The notes: a model not told the origin generated them from the sequence alone. Shown: positions 10,305-21,565, numbered from the stretch's first letter. The stretch: DNA of 64,000 nt from Hymenoscyphus infarciens (GCA_001414345.1 LLCB01000239.1:29037-93036); one strand, 5' to 3'. Made by a program: numbers and translations.

Positions 10305-13023
10305 TTACTCGTCAGAGTATTCCCCTATCAATGCCATATTTTGAATTGCTGCAATCCCATACAGAGCCGTGATATTCGTCGAGACCCACGCAGCTTCATC
10401 CACCGGTGCAATCGTGTACTCTGTTTTCACTTGCTCACTAAGCCATGGTTCTTTGGGGCCATAACCTTCTTCTGGGCCATCGTTTGTACCGAGTTTAAAC
10501 TGCTCCCAGGCACGCTTAGCGAGTGGTTCATCCCGAAGTCGATTTGCTGCATATGCAGTAAGGCGAGAGTGACCCTGTCGTAATTGTAGTTTCCCGAAAG
10601 AGACTGCGTAGCGCGATATCTGTTCTTCGCTTGTACCATTGAAATACCGACAGTACTCCAACCATGCGTGTTCAAATTTGGCAGTCACCTGGGGAGGAAA
10701 CAAGTCTATGATATCTGCGCAGACTTCGAAAAGACCAAACATTGCCGACAAATGAGAGATTTGTACCACACCATTGTTGTCGGTGTTTGGCGGACTTATT
10801 TCTCCGGTGTGGGAATTGTATAGGGCAGAGCCTGTGACAAACCCATTGGTGAGATTCCCGATGCCAGTGATCGTTGCCAGGAGCTTTTTTTCAGCTTCTC
10901 TCCATCGTGGGCCCCTTCGCTCTATTTCTATGAGCCACGAGGAGGCGATCGCACCCCAATCTGTGCCCAATGATATCGAAACTGCAGTTGCATCCGCGAC
11001 GTAGGTCTCCTTGTCTTTCCTGACTTTTCGATAAGGATCTAGCACGAGAATCGCCTTTTCTGCTTCCAACACTTCCTCCAATAAATCTCCTACTCTCTCG
11101 TCACCACCAGAGAGGTAGAAAAGGTATTTGCGGTAGAGAGCGTTCGATATCCGAGCTTGTTTGCAGCTGTCGCTCCAATGTTGCACCCCATGTCGAGTCC
11201 CTAGGCCTTTATGTATTCCAATATGGTAAACGTCAACTTCTCCAGTATGGCGGGTGAGTGCTTCTGCCATTCTATACACATCTGCTTTGCCTGTTTGCAA
11301 GAAGTATAACCAAAGCCAAAGATCTGGCGAGAGTTCCGAATTATCCCAAGCGTACCCTCCAATGTCATATCGCCAGGTGTGGCGATCTTCGTCATAAGCG
11401 TGCATTATATCACCATAATCCCAGAATCCGTACCATCGGCGTTGAGAAACCTGTGATTTATAAAAATTGAACAGGAAGTCAAGATTCTTCAGTGTCTGGG
11501 TAACGTTTGGGCAACAAGAGTCGATGAGTTTTTCCGGAGACCAAATTGACCCAAATGCTTTCGTTTGGAATACTCTTTCGCCGTCAGGTACGAGTACTGG
11601 GGGACTTCGTACATGTTGAGACAGTTCTGAGAAAGTGTGTTGGTCGGGTGATTGGTCGAGTGAGAATATGAATAGTTCATTTGTCCTCGCAATACCGAGT
11701 GGAGTCCCAGTTCCAGTTTCCCAGTCTTCATATGTGATATTCAGTGCATCGAGCTGTTCTTCGTAAGAATTTTGTTGAAGGCCATCGTGGTATTGTCGCA
11801 TGTCCATAGGTTCCGCAGATGGGCTGTAAAGCCATATCGTGATTTCACCTGTCTCAGAGGCAGCATTGCGAACATCAAGCCCGGATGGATATCGTTCCCA
11901 AAAGTCTCTAAGTCCAACGGCCAAACCTCCATTTGTAGAGCCACCAAAATACACAAGACCGGAAGATTTAGTACCTCCTGGAATATTGACCCAAGAACAT
12001 CCGGATTTTGTTCGTTTCCGGACAGTAAACCCATCCGGTGATAGTTGCATCAAGCTATAATCATTCCAAGAAGGCACCCAATGAAGGCGTGAAGAAACAG
12101 AGCTATCCCAAGTTTCAATTGATGGAGTTTTCCCACCTTGAACCTGCGCTTCTCGAACCTTTTGACCCGGGTCTCTGCGAAGTCCTGTGATTCCCTGAAC
12201 CGATTCTGCAAGACTTCCTTTATCAACCCCAGATAGTCTCACATGACGATTGTAAAGCTCATCCTTCAGAGGGATGTCAAATCGAACCCCAATTCCTCGA
12301 ATAAAAGCAGTGCCTGCATCGCCATCATAGACGATCGTATGCATCATTCGAATGCAATCGGAATTGGCGTACAAGTAAAATCTGAGATGGAATGGGAGCC
12401 ATGCGATGCGGGATTCCTCTTTGTCGATGCTGAAATGTCGCCCTTTAACGGAAATAACAGTTCTAATGGGTCCTGGATGCTCAACTTTGGCTTCCTCAAT
12501 TATTCCTTCAAACTGTTGTATCTTTTGTGATGTGTCCCCGGATGAAGCTCTTTGAGACCAGAGCAACAGCCTTCCATTTTCGCCAGTCACTTTTCCATCC
12601 GTTGATTGTTGTGATGCTCCGTATAATCGAACTTCCAGTCTTGGAAAAAGAAACTTCAATCTTTCCGGTATGTACTTTTATGAGCTTCCGAGAAATGTCT
12701 TCTGTGAGGACTAATGCTGGCTTTCTTTCGGCATGGAATGATTCATCCTCTTCCTGCTGAGTTTGGACGCTCGCATGTACTGTGTATACATGAGCTGGCT
12801 TCGTGATGGCCGGAATCGCATGGCCGGTCCATTTTATAGATCCATCTGGCCAGTATGCTGTAGTCCATGATTGAATTGGGACATCGATATCGTTTTCTTC
12901 AGAACAATGAAAGATTGTATGAGCTGGGTCGAACTCCCCTTGGGGCCATGGAAGACCGAATGTAGTGCCAAAACTCCGCTTCGGGTCGTCTGGTTTTTCG
13001 AGCCATCGAACATGAGCCGACAT
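10305..13023 (-). pseudogene. PL26-like exo-rhamnogalacturonan lyase (PcRGLX/YetA-like), one frameshift
   Basis: Two overlapping frames read as one protein of about 905 aa. The first (from 13023, MSAHVRWLEKP) has the N-terminal part with FGLPWPQG and YWPDGSIKWTGHA, typical of the PcRGLX/YetA N-terminal barrel. Near 12590-12600 one extra base shifts the frame: after ITTIN the other frame continues DGKVTGENGRLLLWSQR and stays open to 10305. That part holds the central domain (SGLVYFGGSTNGG) and the C-terminal alpha/alpha-toroid (RRWYGFWDYGDIMH, YDIGGYAWDNSE, RHGVQHWSD). Enzymes of this family release unsaturated disaccharides from rhamnogalacturonan I. No N-terminal signal peptide is evident. 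A single indel in 2.7 kb of otherwise intact sequence could be a recent inactivation or an assembly error. Confidence 0.78.
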
Positions 13024-13384
13024 CGTCTCGTTTCAAGTCTTTTGAGTAAGAGGTCCTGTAAATCCAAATTGAGAAGATCGAAAGTGACTTGGAGTGTTAA
13101 TCGCTCGAACCTGCCTCACCCAATAAGCTTCGTGCCTTATGGGTGAGAGTGGAGCTATTACCCCACTATTGAATTATACCCCGAATGACTCAACACGTAA
13201 GTAATGACTTTCCTTATTCCCTCCTCATGAAGTCAAACTTGTGCTAGAGTGCGAAACAAAGCTGCTTGAAATTGTACAAACAAGACTCGTACTCTCTCTA
13301 TGATCAGTCGCTAAACATCGTTCTAACAGCCTGTCTTGATTGATCAGCCTGCATCTAACATCTTTCGACTCACTACCACTGGAA
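13024..13384. promoter_or_regulatory. Divergent intergenic promoter region
   Basis: 361 bp between the lyase start (13023, minus) and the alpha/beta hydrolase start (13385, plus), so it must serve both genes. It contains a solo inverted-repeat element end at about 13098-13160, which could affect lyase expression (inference). Confidence 0.45.
13098..13160. repeat. Solo terminus of the 517-bp inverted-repeat element family
   Basis: Begins TA-ATCGCTCG and contains an internal hairpin, CTCACCCAAT then AAGCTTCG then a TATGGGTGAG arm. This closely matches the termini of the element at 21049-21565 (ATTGCTCGG ... CTCACCTAAT ... ATTGGGTGAG). No second terminus was found nearby, so it is a fragment or solo end. 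Confidence 0.6.
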
Positions 13385-14161
13385 ATGTCAGCAGCTCAAA
13401 CACCATCAGCTTCTCGCATTTCTCGAATAGACTTTCGACATTCGTCTGCGAACTCAAATCCCGACTCTTACCCGTGCCGACTCTACTTTACCGCTAATCC
13501 AACACCCGGCTCCGTATCAACAAAAGCAAGTACGCCCCATGAACCAGCAGCAGAGGAAGGAAAGCATGAACGACCAAAACCTGACGTTCTTCTCACGCAT
13601 GGCGCAGAATCCCAGCTGGATAACCCCGCGTTGGATGCTTTTGCCGAAGGCTTAGCGAAGACTCATACAGTCCTCTGCTTCGAAGACCGAGGAAGTGTAC
13701 AACAACGTGCTGCTACTTTCGAATTGCTCCTGGATGATTTCCCTTCTGTCACTGCTTTCGGGGGAAGGAGTAAGGGCAGTGTAGCTGCTGTCGAAGCATC
13801 GCTCAATTCGAATGTGAAAAAGCTCATCCTATTCTCGTTACCACTTTCTTATAAGGGAGATCTTGAGCCTGGCGAGTCTCCGCTTCCACGGGATCTGCTC
13901 CAGCTGGAACAGGATTATGAGGTGCTATTCATCGGCGGTGATAGAGACGAATTGTGTCTTTTTGAAGATCTCGCGGAAATTAGGAAGAGGATGAAAGCGA
14001 GAAGCTGGCGGATTTCCATCAATGGTGCCGATCACGGTATTAGATTTGCAAATGAGAAGAGGAGGTCAGTCTGCGAATTTGTGGGAAAGATTGCTGGGAA
14101 ATGGTTAAGCGGGGATGTGAGTGCATTCAGTGAGAAGACGGCCGAGGTGCTGGTTGGTTGA
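13385..14161 (+). CDS. KANL3/Tex30-type alpha/beta hydrolase-like protein
   Basis: 258 aa, intronless, starting at the second Met (MSAAQTP) because the 15 upstream residues look non-coding. Order of motifs: VLLTHGAES after the first strand, VLCFEDRG, a nucleophile elbow GGRSKGSVAA with the serine present, LFSLPLSYKG, then VLFIGGDRDELC carrying the likely acid, and NGADHGIRF carrying the histidine. These match the KANL3/TEX30 alpha/beta hydrolase family, whose biochemical role is unclear. The usual GGRSMG is GGRSKG here. It is divergent from the lyase and cytosolic by prediction (no signal peptide). It is intact, unlike most neighbours. Confidence 0.82.
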   Translation: MSAAQTPSASRISRIDFRHSSANSNPDSYPCRLYFTANPTPGSVSTKASTPHEPAAEEGKHERPKPDVLLTHGAESQLDNPALDAFAEGLAKTHTVLCFEDRGSVQQRAATFELLLDDFPSVTAFGGRSKGSVAAVEASLNSNVKKLILFSLPLSYKGDLEPGESPLPRDLLQLEQDYEVLFIGGDRDELCLFEDLAEIRKRMKARSWRISINGADHGIRFANEKRRSVCEFVGKIAGKWLSGDVSAFSEKTAEVLVG

Positions 14162-14429
14162 GACGAGAGCGGAGTCTTATTTGATCGTTGAGCTGAATTT
14201 CCCATAAAAATATAAGAACGCATTGGGGTCAGGATGCGCGTATTTTCTTCGGCGCTTGACCAACTTGACCAATGTAGATGATCATTTGTTTTGAACAGAC
14301 TTCTATAATCGATTTCAGCTGGCACTTTTACTTTGTCAAAGAAGTACTTAAAAGTAGATTCCTCAAACAAAGACACCAAGCCGCAACAACGCTAGGAAAC
14401 TCAGGGATTTGAAGGGAACTGAAACTACT

Positions 14430-15209
14430 TACGTTATGTAAGAATCTCAACACAAGATTCAATAGGTAGGAACGCATCACAGTAATCTCAGAGAGATTTC
14501 TCGCCTGTACTATCATCTCCACCATATTCTTCGTCCCAAATTCCCACGCAAGCTCAAGACACGTCATCGCTCCTATCTAAAAATCGACATCTTCATACTA
14601 TTACACTGACTTATAGAAAGCGCTCACCTAAAAGGAGTACACCCACCCCACGTATCAGCCCAACAATTAAAACTCCATAAAGACCCCAAACACATCAGGC
14701 GACTGCCTCATGGCAATCGTAATAGCTTGATGTGAAGCAAGAATGCACAGCTCAATCCCATTCTCAAGGAAGTAATGCCCAATCCCCCCTAGCCCCTCAT
14801 GAATAGCTTCATAAAAAACCGGCTCAAGCGCGTAGATTTCAAAACCGGGTGGGCGAGGGGAAGGAGCTAGTTCTATATGCCAATTGAAGATAAGATCTTG
14901 GAGCGCGCTCACGTTTTTGATGAACATGCAGCCATCCTCTTTTGCGTCGTGTTATTTCTATGAGAGGATATATGGGTGGTGCTTTTCTTCTATGAGAGGA
15001 TATATGGGTGGTGCTTTTCTGAGTGGATCACGGACATCTTGGAGGCGGACAATTCCCGTGTCATCTGGATCGCGACCGCGGGGGAAGGTCTTTCCGCGTT
15101 TTTCGTATGGGGGGAGGTGCTGATCGGTGGTTGGTGGGAGGTGTATAATTCGTAAATGAGGAAACATAGTTGTGAGGTTTTGAGGGTGCGGGGGAGTTTG
15201 ATTTAGCAT
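14430..15209 (-). pseudogene. Ankyrin-repeat protein relict
   Basis: Minus-strand pieces in different frames. The first runs from 15209 (MLNQTPPH) through DPDDTGIVRLQDVRDPL, then hits a 32-bp tandem duplication and stops. The second piece (14927-14667) reads YEAIHEGLGGIGHYFLENG and SHQAITIAMRQSPDVFGVF, the pattern of degenerate ankyrin repeats in many fungal ankyrin/F-box proteins. A one-base shift after VFM gives SFNCWADTWGGCTP, and after a possible intron, GAMTCLELAWEFGTKNMVE. Several frame changes plus the duplication indicate decay. The ankyrin assignment rests on repeat rhythm and is moderate. The exact 3' end is not defined; 14430 is near a possible donor. Confidence 0.5.
14956..15019. 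repeat. 32-bp perfect tandem duplication
   Basis: Two abutting copies of a 32-bp unit containing GAGGATATATGGGTGGTGCT. Since 32 is not a multiple of three, the duplication changes the reading frame of the ankyrin relict that it lies in. Confidence 0.95.
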
Positions 15210-15630
15210 TGTTTGTTGAACGGGTTAGAGAGAGAGAGTCGTGGTTTGAAATGAACCAATCGCTTTACGTAAAATTGCTTCGTAAATACTAGAATGATCA
15301 GCCAAGTAGAGTTGGATGTTAGTCCTACGTCTCTTGCGCAGCGAGGTCGTCGCATATGGGGTTGTTAGCTGAACACCGATGCTTCAAGTCAACAATATAT
15401 CGCTAGGCTTCACATTCTCGAAGCGGAATCCAAAAATGAACCCTAGCTGGTCAAGGTGAACCCTTGTCTGAACCCCTTGTTATTCATCAAGAATTAATAG
15501 CTATTTGTTTGTAAAAACATTTCTTCATCATGTGACTAACTCTCAATACTAAAACATCATCATTTAAGAGTATGCTCACAAGTGCAACTGTTACCTCAGC
15601 ACTTACCTCCGCGTCAAAAACCCAGCTAGC
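15210..15630. other. Spacer
   Basis: No gene or RNA recognised between the ankyrin relict and the J-domain gene. A (GA)n-like run lies near 15226-15238. The right part should carry the 3' UTR of the J-domain gene. Confidence 0.4.
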
Positions 15631-16985
15631 TCAGTAGTCATAGTTGCCCCAAAAAGAATCCGGGCTTGGGGACCTTATAGGGGCACCTCGACCATTCCTC
15701 CTTCGCGGTCGCAGGTCAGCTTGACACCTCGGACACGCCTCGGTCTGGCAACTTGGGCACTGTAGCAGATACGTCCAAACCTCAGAACATCTTGGGCATG
15801 GTGTGCGGCCTTGAAGTTTTGGCCACCAGCCGTCGTGGACGCAGGATGTTCTGGAAGCCTGCTGGGTGGGGAAATATGTTTCCTGAAATGGCTGGAGGTA
15901 TTCCTCTTGTCGTTTCTGTTGTGCTGCTCGTTCCTCCTCTTGTTTTCTCCGTATTTCTACCATTTCTCGTCTCAATTTGTCTTCAAATTCCCATTGTTGT
16001 TTTTCTTGTCTCTCTTTTTCGACTCTCGCCCTCTCTGCCGCTTCGCGCACTAGTTCCTCTTGTCGCTCCCAGTACTCTTTCCATATTTTATCCTGTCTTT
16101 CTCTCTCCACTCTCTCCCTTATCCTGTCTTTCTCTCTCCACTCTCTCCCTTTCTTGTCTTGCTGCAGTTTCTCTGGCTCGTTTCTTATCTTCAATCGCTT
16201 GTATTTTCCCATCATCAACTCTGTCTGCGGCATCTATCTCCTCTTTCGCCTGTCTGGATAATCTTTCTTCCTTCTTTAACTCTGCCTTCCTCATATCCAA
16301 TCTCCTCTCCTTCATATCTTTCTGAATTCTCCTCTCCTGCCTCTCCCTATCCTTTCTTGCTTTCTCGTCCTCGCTGTCTTCTCGTTTCTTATAAATTGGC
16401 GATAACAGCCAAGTTGTCCAGCTGTTTTTCCATGCCTCTACCGCCGCTTCAGCAGCTGCAATGCTCTGTAAAATCTTGATTTCTTGCTCTAACTGCCGAA
16501 TCTTTTGCTGTATTTCGAAAATTGAAGAGTCGAAGGTACTCTTTTTCGCCCGCCAACGTGCTTCACGTTCTTTTTTCGACTTTTGAAGTGCGGCTATTTG
16601 TGCTGCTTCGCTCAGTGATTCTGGTTGTGGAGTCGAGGTAGGAGGTGGACGAGATGTTTGTGAGGGTCGAGAGGGGTGAGTTAGTTTTATGGAGGGGTAG
16701 ATACGGTCGTAATCCCGCCGCCTGTTTCCATCTTTCAACGTCTCGTAAGCTCTTCCTAGCTTCAAGAATAATTTCAGCATACATCGCATTCGACGGAGCA
16801 ATTTTCTCCAGTCTAGAAAATGCACTTACCAGTTGAAAAGACTCAGTTGCGTTGTGCTGAGTATTGCGATCGGGATGAAGCTTCAAAGCCAGCCGTTTAT
16901 AGGATCGGTTGATCAACTCGAGCGTGGCATTTTCGGTCACTTCAAGGACCGAGTAATAATCCTCCGTGATTAGAACTGGCGCCAT
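15631..16985 (-). pseudogene. J-domain (DnaJ-like) coiled-coil protein, frame broken by a 31-bp duplication
   Basis: J domains stimulate Hsp70 ATPase. Exon 1 (16985-16830) reads DYYSVLEVTENATLELINRSYKRLALKLHPDRN, with the HPD motif. A 70-bp intron (16829-16760) joins FQL to LGRAYETLKDGNRRRDYDRIYPS, completing the J domain (about residues 8-75). A long charged coiled coil rich in E/R/K/Q follows. Near 16088-16149 a perfect 31-bp tandem duplication shifts the frame, so the normal frame ends at RQDKGESGERKTG. Without the extra copy the text would run RVERERQDK into IWKEYWERQEELV. The C-terminal part has a Cys-rich module (CPRCSEVWTYLLQCPSC ... ACPRCQADLRP) that looks like a zinc-binding knuckle conserved in this fungal family. 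Apart from the duplication the gene looks healthy, so loss is recent or an assembly artefact. Confidence 0.8.
16088..16149. repeat. 31-bp perfect tandem duplication
   Basis: Copies at 16088-16118 and 16119-16149, each containing TCCTGTCTTTCTCTCTCCAC. It introduces a one-base net frame change inside the coiled-coil coding region of the J-domain gene. Confidence 0.95.
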
Positions 16986-17524
16986 TGCTCAGCAAGTATA
17001 TTTTTGATGGAATTCTACTTTTGCAAGATGAAATTGAGGTGCAGCCTTATTCCGTTTGCTGTCATAGGTTGCAAGGTATCGCAAGGTTGCACTGCATTTC
17101 CCGTGACTTCAAGAAAGGTTTGAAATGTTACGGCATGTCATTTCCCATCTCTCGATAATTTATATACATCATCGCTCGAAGCTAGAAACATGGGATAGTT
17201 ACTGCATGTTTTGTCGGCAATGACTATTCTGGTTGAATCTTTGAGATAGTGTTCAAACTGTTCAAGCTGTACCCTCCCATTTGAACTCGAGAGATAGTTT
17301 AAGGGGGTTAAGCATCTTCTTAAGCATAAACTTCATATCTGCTTCGTTTTCAATAATTGTATTTCATGTTTCCTATCTCGACAACTGAAAGATAATCTAA
17401 AAGACTGGAAACAACGTGACTGGTAACAAACAAGCTGAGTTCAAATTATTATGCCACAGCAACCTCCACTTCTGACTTACCATTTTCCATCGATACAACC
17501 CCCTCTTGAGAATCTTTCACTCTA
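16986..17524. other. Upstream region of the J-domain gene
   Basis: Non-coding. The first 200 bp should hold the J-domain gene promoter. Nothing else recognised. Confidence 0.4.
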
Positions 17525-17851
17525 AGGGCCTGTTTAGCTCGTGCATATCTAGGATATACACCACCAAAAATCATAAGGTAATATATATATATATATATAC
17601 TACTAAAAAAAGATTTAGACCTCTAGTGGGGTAAATCTTTATATCTCTATATATATCTTTTCCTATCTACTGGTTTTATGCTACCAGGTTATAAACTTGA
17701 AATACAAGCGCTAAGATATGCCCCACGAGCTAAACAGTTACCGAAAATAGTAAGAAGTAGATACAGGTATACACTAACGTATACGAGGTTACTATTCTGG
17801 GCATCTCGTTAGATATCTATATATATAATTTATACGAGCCAAACAGGCTCT
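17525..17851. mobile_element. MITE-like element A (AGRGCCTGTTTRGC family)
   Basis: Terminal inverted repeats AGGGCCTGTTTAGCTCG at the left and, in reverse complement, AGAGCCTGTTTGGCTCG at the right; about 327 bp, AT-rich inside with an (AT)n run. TA dinucleotides lie at both edges, suggesting a TA target site, though the exact boundary is ambiguous by one base. No coding capacity. The termini match elements at 44637-45068 and 47607-48004, but the interior differs. Confidence 0.75.
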
Positions 17852-18089
17852 AATGTCATTCCAACCCGCACCCCAACAACATATGCCACAAGCTGCAGCC
17901 ATAGCAGCCACCAGGTAGAAAATTAAATCCAAGTTCGATGCATCGCTTGTATCCCTTAAAGGCAGGAATTACCAGCACTTCTCAATGCCACGCCGCATGT
18001 CAGTCACTCAATTGAAACAGTTGTTTTACCAAATTAAGAAATGTAGGTTTTTTGTGCAGTTGTGTGGCATGATCTATGCCAGAATCGAC
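17852..18089. other. Spacer
   Basis: Short non-coding stretch between element A and the NmrA-like relict; nothing recognised. Confidence 0.35.
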
Positions 18090-18740
18090 TTAGATATATG
18101 TCTTCTTCACACTATCCATTTCCTTTTCAAGAACCACTCGAAACGTAGTCAGTTGAGCCGTTGCTGCAAGTTGCTTCATATCAACATATTGAGCCAATGA
18201 CCGCATGACGCTCGCAGCTTTCGTGAGCATTTTCGTTTCTTTCGCATTCTTGATCTCCTCATCTATCAATTAAAATGTCTTAGTTTCCCAACAGCCACCC
18301 CATGTTGACCAAGAGTCTCCTGGACGGTCAATAGTTCGCTTGCCAGAGCCACCACTTTCCCATCAAAGCTCCCTGGTTCTTGAACTACAGCCAGCGCAAT
18401 ACGATCATTATCATGGTGATCAATAAGTGCGAGTTGAATCTCCGTGCTCATTGCTGTAGTTCAGGTCTCATAGTCCCGAAACTAGGTGTATCTGCTGTTC
18501 TTCGGCTCCAGAAAATTTGCCATGAAGAAAGCTCGCCGAAGCAAGGTATAAGAGTAGAAGTTCCTCTCTGATACCGCTTAATCAATTAATTGTTTATTCA
18601 CAAGGTGTTTTTCCATGAAGGAGCCTGGTTTAACATATAAACCGGCCTCGAGCTGAGAGATACCGAGAGTGGCCGACGCCATAACCTGTTTAACCCCCGT
18701 GTCCTTTACAATTTTCAGAATATTCTGAGCTTATCCTACT
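18090..18740 (-). pseudogene. NmrA-like NAD(P)-binding protein, C-terminal relict
   Basis: Reading the minus strand: ILKIVKDTGVKQVMASATLG, EAGLYVKPGSFMEKHL, then an in-frame stop after QLID, YTLLRRAFFMANFLEPK, another stop, then LALIDHHDNDRIALAVVQEP and VVALASELLTVQETL. After a frame change near 18270 it reads LIDEEIKNAKE and SLAQYVDMKQLAA, ending FRVVLEKEMDSVKKTYI. This is the middle and C-terminal part of an NmrA-like/isoflavone-reductase-like Rossmann protein. The N-terminus with GxxGxxG is missing, cut at the AT-rich insert beginning near 18740. Two or more stops and a frameshift make it dead. Family members act as redox sensors or NADPH-dependent reductases. Confidence 0.72.
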
Positions 18741-19808
18741 TTAGTATTTGGATCTACGAAGTTAGGAAATAGGCAAAGAAAAAGTTTCTCGTAGCGTAAA
18801 ATTCTTACGCGTAGTACCTCTAAGTTATCTTAATCGTAGTATATAATTTATACTATTACATTTAGTAAATCTAACTCGGTTCTAAGTCGGATTTAATAAA
18901 TATAAGTGTAAAAATCGTATACTACTAGCGACGAGGTAAAGAAGAGTATGTTTAAAAGAATAATATATATAGTTTATAAGCTTAAATACTAAAGTAAAGA
19001 ATAAATTATTCTTTTAAATATAGAAAGGAGTTTAGATAATATAACTAAGGTTTAAGACATATATAATTAGTTTTAAGACTAAAACCCTTCTAATATAAAT
19101 AGTGATAATATTCCGAAGCTTATAATATATTCTAAAGTCCAACTATTACGTAATCTCGGCTACGTAAGACAGCTAGCTATTATAATAGACGTAAATATTA
19201 TACTATTATAAATAGCTTATATAAGAACGTTTAAGTAGATAAAATAGTATTAAAGTATTAATTAAATAATAAAAGAGTCTTATATACTAGTATATTTAGA
19301 AACCTCTCTTTTTATATCTTTATTATAAACTCTTCTTCTAAGTCTTTCTATAAAAGTAGATTAGATAATCTAGTTAATATAAAGTAAAGATACTAGTAAT
19401 TAATACTAAGCTATATATAATATTTAATCTTATATAGATAAAAGTATATTATCTTTTTCTTAATAGAATTTATAATTTAGTTATCTCTAAGTACTACTAT
19501 AGTAAGAATAACTTTTAGTTACTTTTACTTATATTATAGAGTATAGATAAGAGAATAGAATATTTTAAAGAGAATATTAGTTAATAATAGCTACTAGGCT
19601 TCTTTATAGTCTTACGATAGTAGCTTAAAGAATATTTACTATAAAACTAAAGTATTCCTAAGATAATATTTATAGACTTGATTATTATAAAGTATCTAAA
19701 GAATCTCTCTATAACTTCAAGAACGTTAGATAAGCTATATCTAGAAGGTAGGTGCTTGCTTAGTATTCTACTCGAGTATCTCTACGCCTTAGTAAGAACG
19801 AGTTATTA
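18741..19808. other. AT-rich, RIP-like insert
   Basis: About 1.07 kb of sequence rich in TA and nearly free of CpA/TpG, lying between the NmrA-like relict and a hAT-type element. No coding capacity and no recognisable termini. Most likely a RIP-degraded transposon remnant. Confidence 0.6.
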
Positions 19809-19816
19809 ACTGAAAT

Positions 19817-20334
19817 CAGTGTTTTAGGTTTCCCCGCCTAATCTGTTATTCTATTCTACCTCGACGCTTCTTCTCTCTTCTACCTCTATTTTAAGGCTAT
19901 CCCGCCTTCTTCTATTCTTAAATCCTAGCTTTCCTAGCTACTTCTATTCTATAGTACTTACTTACTATTCCTTACTAAATAGAGAGGCTAGAATAGAAAG
20001 AGTTAGACTAGTTAATCTCGCTTAAAGCCTAGAAGGCGGCTCTAATTTCGCTTAATATCTAGAAGGCGAGTAGAAAAGAGAGTCTAGGTCCTAATTAGAG
20101 GGTTACTCTCCTAATCCTACTCTAGCCTAGCCGTCTTTTTTTATCTACCTAGCTACTTCTATCCTGTTTTTAGAACTTTCCTAGCTACTCCTATTCTAGT
20201 TAGAGTACCTAGCATACTAAACTTAGCCTAGCCTTAATCCTAATCTAGCCTAGCCTCTCCTATCCTTACCTAGATAAGTAGCCTATCCTATCCTAAGTAC
20301 TAGGCTGACTAAGGCGGGGAAAGCTAAAACACTG
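19817..20334. mobile_element. hAT-type MITE with 8-bp target duplication
   Basis: 518 bp. Left terminus CAGTGTTTTAGGTTTCCCCG, right terminus in reverse complement CAGTGTTTTAGCTTTCCCCG. It is flanked by the 8-bp direct repeat ACTGAAAT (19809-19816 and 20335-20342). An 8-bp TSD and CAGNG termini are hallmarks of hAT elements. The interior is CT/AG-rich with CCTAGC-type short repeats and no transposase, so it is non-autonomous. It sits at the edge of the caspase-like relict. Confidence 0.9.
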
Positions 20335-21048
20335 ACTGAAATACGGGATGCTATTGCCTCTCTCGTAATAAGGATGTGCTCAGCCTCGAAAAAGTGTTCA
20401 TCTGTCTGTGCTTCTGCAAGCGTGTCCTCGGTAGGCTTCTTAATTTGCCCGTCAACAGTTTTATCTCTATTTGATGCTTCAGTTGGAACTAGATAATTCA
20501 AGACCAGACTTGACGATTTGACGAGGCCAATTAGAGTGATAGATGGATGATGCTGAATATAGCACCACATCTGTCCCGGAATAGTCGCGATGACCAGGGT
20601 TAAGAAGCTGGTGAAGCTGGCTTCAATCTTGACTTGCTCAGGAAGAACACGCGTTATACCGATACAATCGGCAAAGGAATCAGTTTGAAAATCCGAGATC
20701 TCTAGAGTCTCCTTAAGTCGAATGCTCATCGCTATTCCAGGACTGATCAATAGCTGAGAATCTAGATGAAATCGGAAGAGATGAATGGACGAACGTTGAA
20801 AACGATGAGTCGTTCATAGCCAAGGAGACACCACGACTTGGCAGACTCTTTATCTTCATGTTATAAGTGGAATCCTCAAGTATGCTCCTGCATCCGGTCG
20901 AAGTCGAGAAAGTTGGATGCTCCTAGGCAACCTCTGACTCTTTGTCAGCAAACCTGCAACATGCAATGGCGGTCTCTGCATCTCACAGCCTGCAGACATC
21001 TAAATCTGTATGCGGCATAAAACTTTGTTATACAAAGATCCGACGGTA

Positions 21049-21565
21049 ATTGCTCGGTCTACCTCTCACCTAATCTGCTTCGCGTATTGGGTGAGGGAGG
21101 GCAATATGATAAAACTAGTAATACGACTACTTTTGTTTATACTAAAATCGCTTTAACTAGCCTCTAATAACTCCCTACCTTTTCTACTAAAACTACTCTA
21201 ATATGTTCCTACTATTAATATATAGCTTAAACTTATATTTAATCTTTAAAATATAATTATATCTTCTATATTCTAGGCTTTATTAAATTTTTCTAGAGAT
21301 TTAGTAGTAGCTTTCTTAGAAGTTAGATTTAAGAACTAGATAGATACTAGATAGATAAATCTTACTTTATAATTCTATTTATTAAGTTTAAAATAAGAGA
21401 CTCTAATTAAAATTAGAATATTATAAAGCGTTATTGTTTTGTTATATATTTTTAAAAACAACGTATTTTGGTGTAAACTAAAAGTGGTCGTATTACTGGT
21501 TTTATCGTATTGCCCTCTCTTACCTAATACGCGAAGCGGATTGGGTGAGAGGTGGACCGAGCGAT
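21049..21565. mobile_element. Element with about 95-bp terminal inverted repeats and TA target
   Basis: 517 bp flanked by TA (21047-21048 and 21566-21567). The inverted termini start ATTGCTCGGTC and ATCGCTCGGTC and stay similar for about 95 bp. Each terminus also contains its own stem-loop (CTCACCTAAT / ATTGGGTGAG). The interior is AT-rich and RIP-like, with no transposase. TA target suggests a Tc1/mariner-type partner (inference). It is inserted in the caspase-like gene. A related solo end lies at 13098. Confidence 0.85.

Noticed and set aside
15753..16325. 190-codon plus-strand open frame rich in Leu/Ser
   Set aside because: Antisense shadow of the E/R/K-rich coiled coil of the J-domain gene.
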